Shown here piece after piece: positions 33,080 through 33,231 of a stretch of 33,231 bases of DNA. The stretch is from Neisseria lactamica NS19 (GTDB taxonomy: Bacteria > Pseudomonadota > Gammaproteobacteria > Burkholderiales > Neisseriaceae). Below the pieces are notes generated by a model. That model was not told the DNA's origin and searched no databases. It worked only from the letters and a program-made list of their open reading frames with translations. The translations under genes and the position numbers were made by a program. Location of the stretch: the NCBI GenBank assembly GCA_000193795.2, contig AEPI01000078.1, positions 1-33,231 of the forward strand. Direction: 5' to 3'. Within the stretch, counting starts at the first letter, position 1; each line of letters starts with the position of its first letter.

Positions 33080-33231
33080 ATTCCCACGAAAGTGGGAATC
33101 CAGAAACCCAAGCGTGGCAGGAATCTATCGGAAAAACCGAAACCGAACGGATGGATTCCCGCCTGCGCGGGAATGACGGGTCAGAAGTTGCTCGAAACTT
33201 AAAAAAACCGAACGGATGGATTCCTGCCGGT
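33080..33231. repeat. dRS3/NIME repeats at the right end
   Basis: Complete dRS3 elements lie at 33080-33099 (ATTCCCACGAAAGTGGGAAT) and 33155-33174, and the start of another (ATTCCTGCCGGT) is cut by the window end at 33220. The spacer strings (ATCGGAAAAACCGAAACCG, GAACGGATGGATTCC) are the same as at the left end of the window. Confidence 0.92.

Overview
The window is a piece of a Neisseria chromosome, most likely the meningitidis/lactamica/polysaccharea group. The evidence is the many copies of the DNA uptake sequence GCCGTCTGAA, often as inverted pairs acting as terminators, the dRS3 repeats (ATTCCC-N8-GGGAAT) at both ends, and the housekeeping gene set. GyrA carries Thr91 and Asp95, the usual meningococcal/commensal state; gonococcus normally has Ser91. 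No rRNA, tRNA, insertion sequence or CRISPR array was seen.

Layout. Positions 1-600 hold five dRS3 repeats and an 11-base poly-C tract. Positions 605-10428 are a giant Hia/Hsf/NhhA-type trimeric autotransporter adhesin (about 3273 residues if intact). It is broken by two +1 slips in poly-A runs and one in-frame amber codon, and is built from about three and a half copies of a module of roughly 700-770 residues. A decayed 3' end of a TonB-dependent receptor gene separates it from gyrA. Next come a truncated protein resembling the CRISPR-associated NE0113 family, hscB, the ribosome-rescue gene arfA with a terminator inside its reading frame, and the isc iron-sulfur operon on the minus strand (iscR-iscS-small acidic ORF-Fic-antitoxin-like ORF-hypothetical-iscU-iscA) with an IscR-type operator upstream of iscR. 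On the plus strand is lldD. It is followed by rbfA-hypothetical-truB (minus), clpX (plus), argD (minus), an aromatic-rich leader ORF with a terminator ahead of a hypothetical gene, a lipoprotein gene, rhlE (minus), a stand-alone RlmK-like methyltransferase (plus), trxA (minus), dnrN (plus), nadE (minus) and xseA (plus). A second dRS3 block closes the window.

Functional threads. IscR/S/U/A with HscB form most of the ISC iron-sulfur assembly machine; hscA and fdx are not here. DnrN repairs iron-sulfur centres after nitrosative stress, TrxA handles thiol redox, and LldD feeds electrons from host lactate into respiration. RbfA, TruB, RlmK and RhlE concern ribosome and RNA maturation, and ArfA rescues stalled ribosomes.

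Most intriguing items: the ruined giant adhesin; the orphan CRISPR-associated-like fragment; accessory ORFs inside the isc operon, flanked by uptake sequences of another Neisseria dialect and an 86-bp tandem duplication; arfA's built-in terminator; and the aromatic leader ORF. Function names rest on recognition of motifs by reading; no database search was run.
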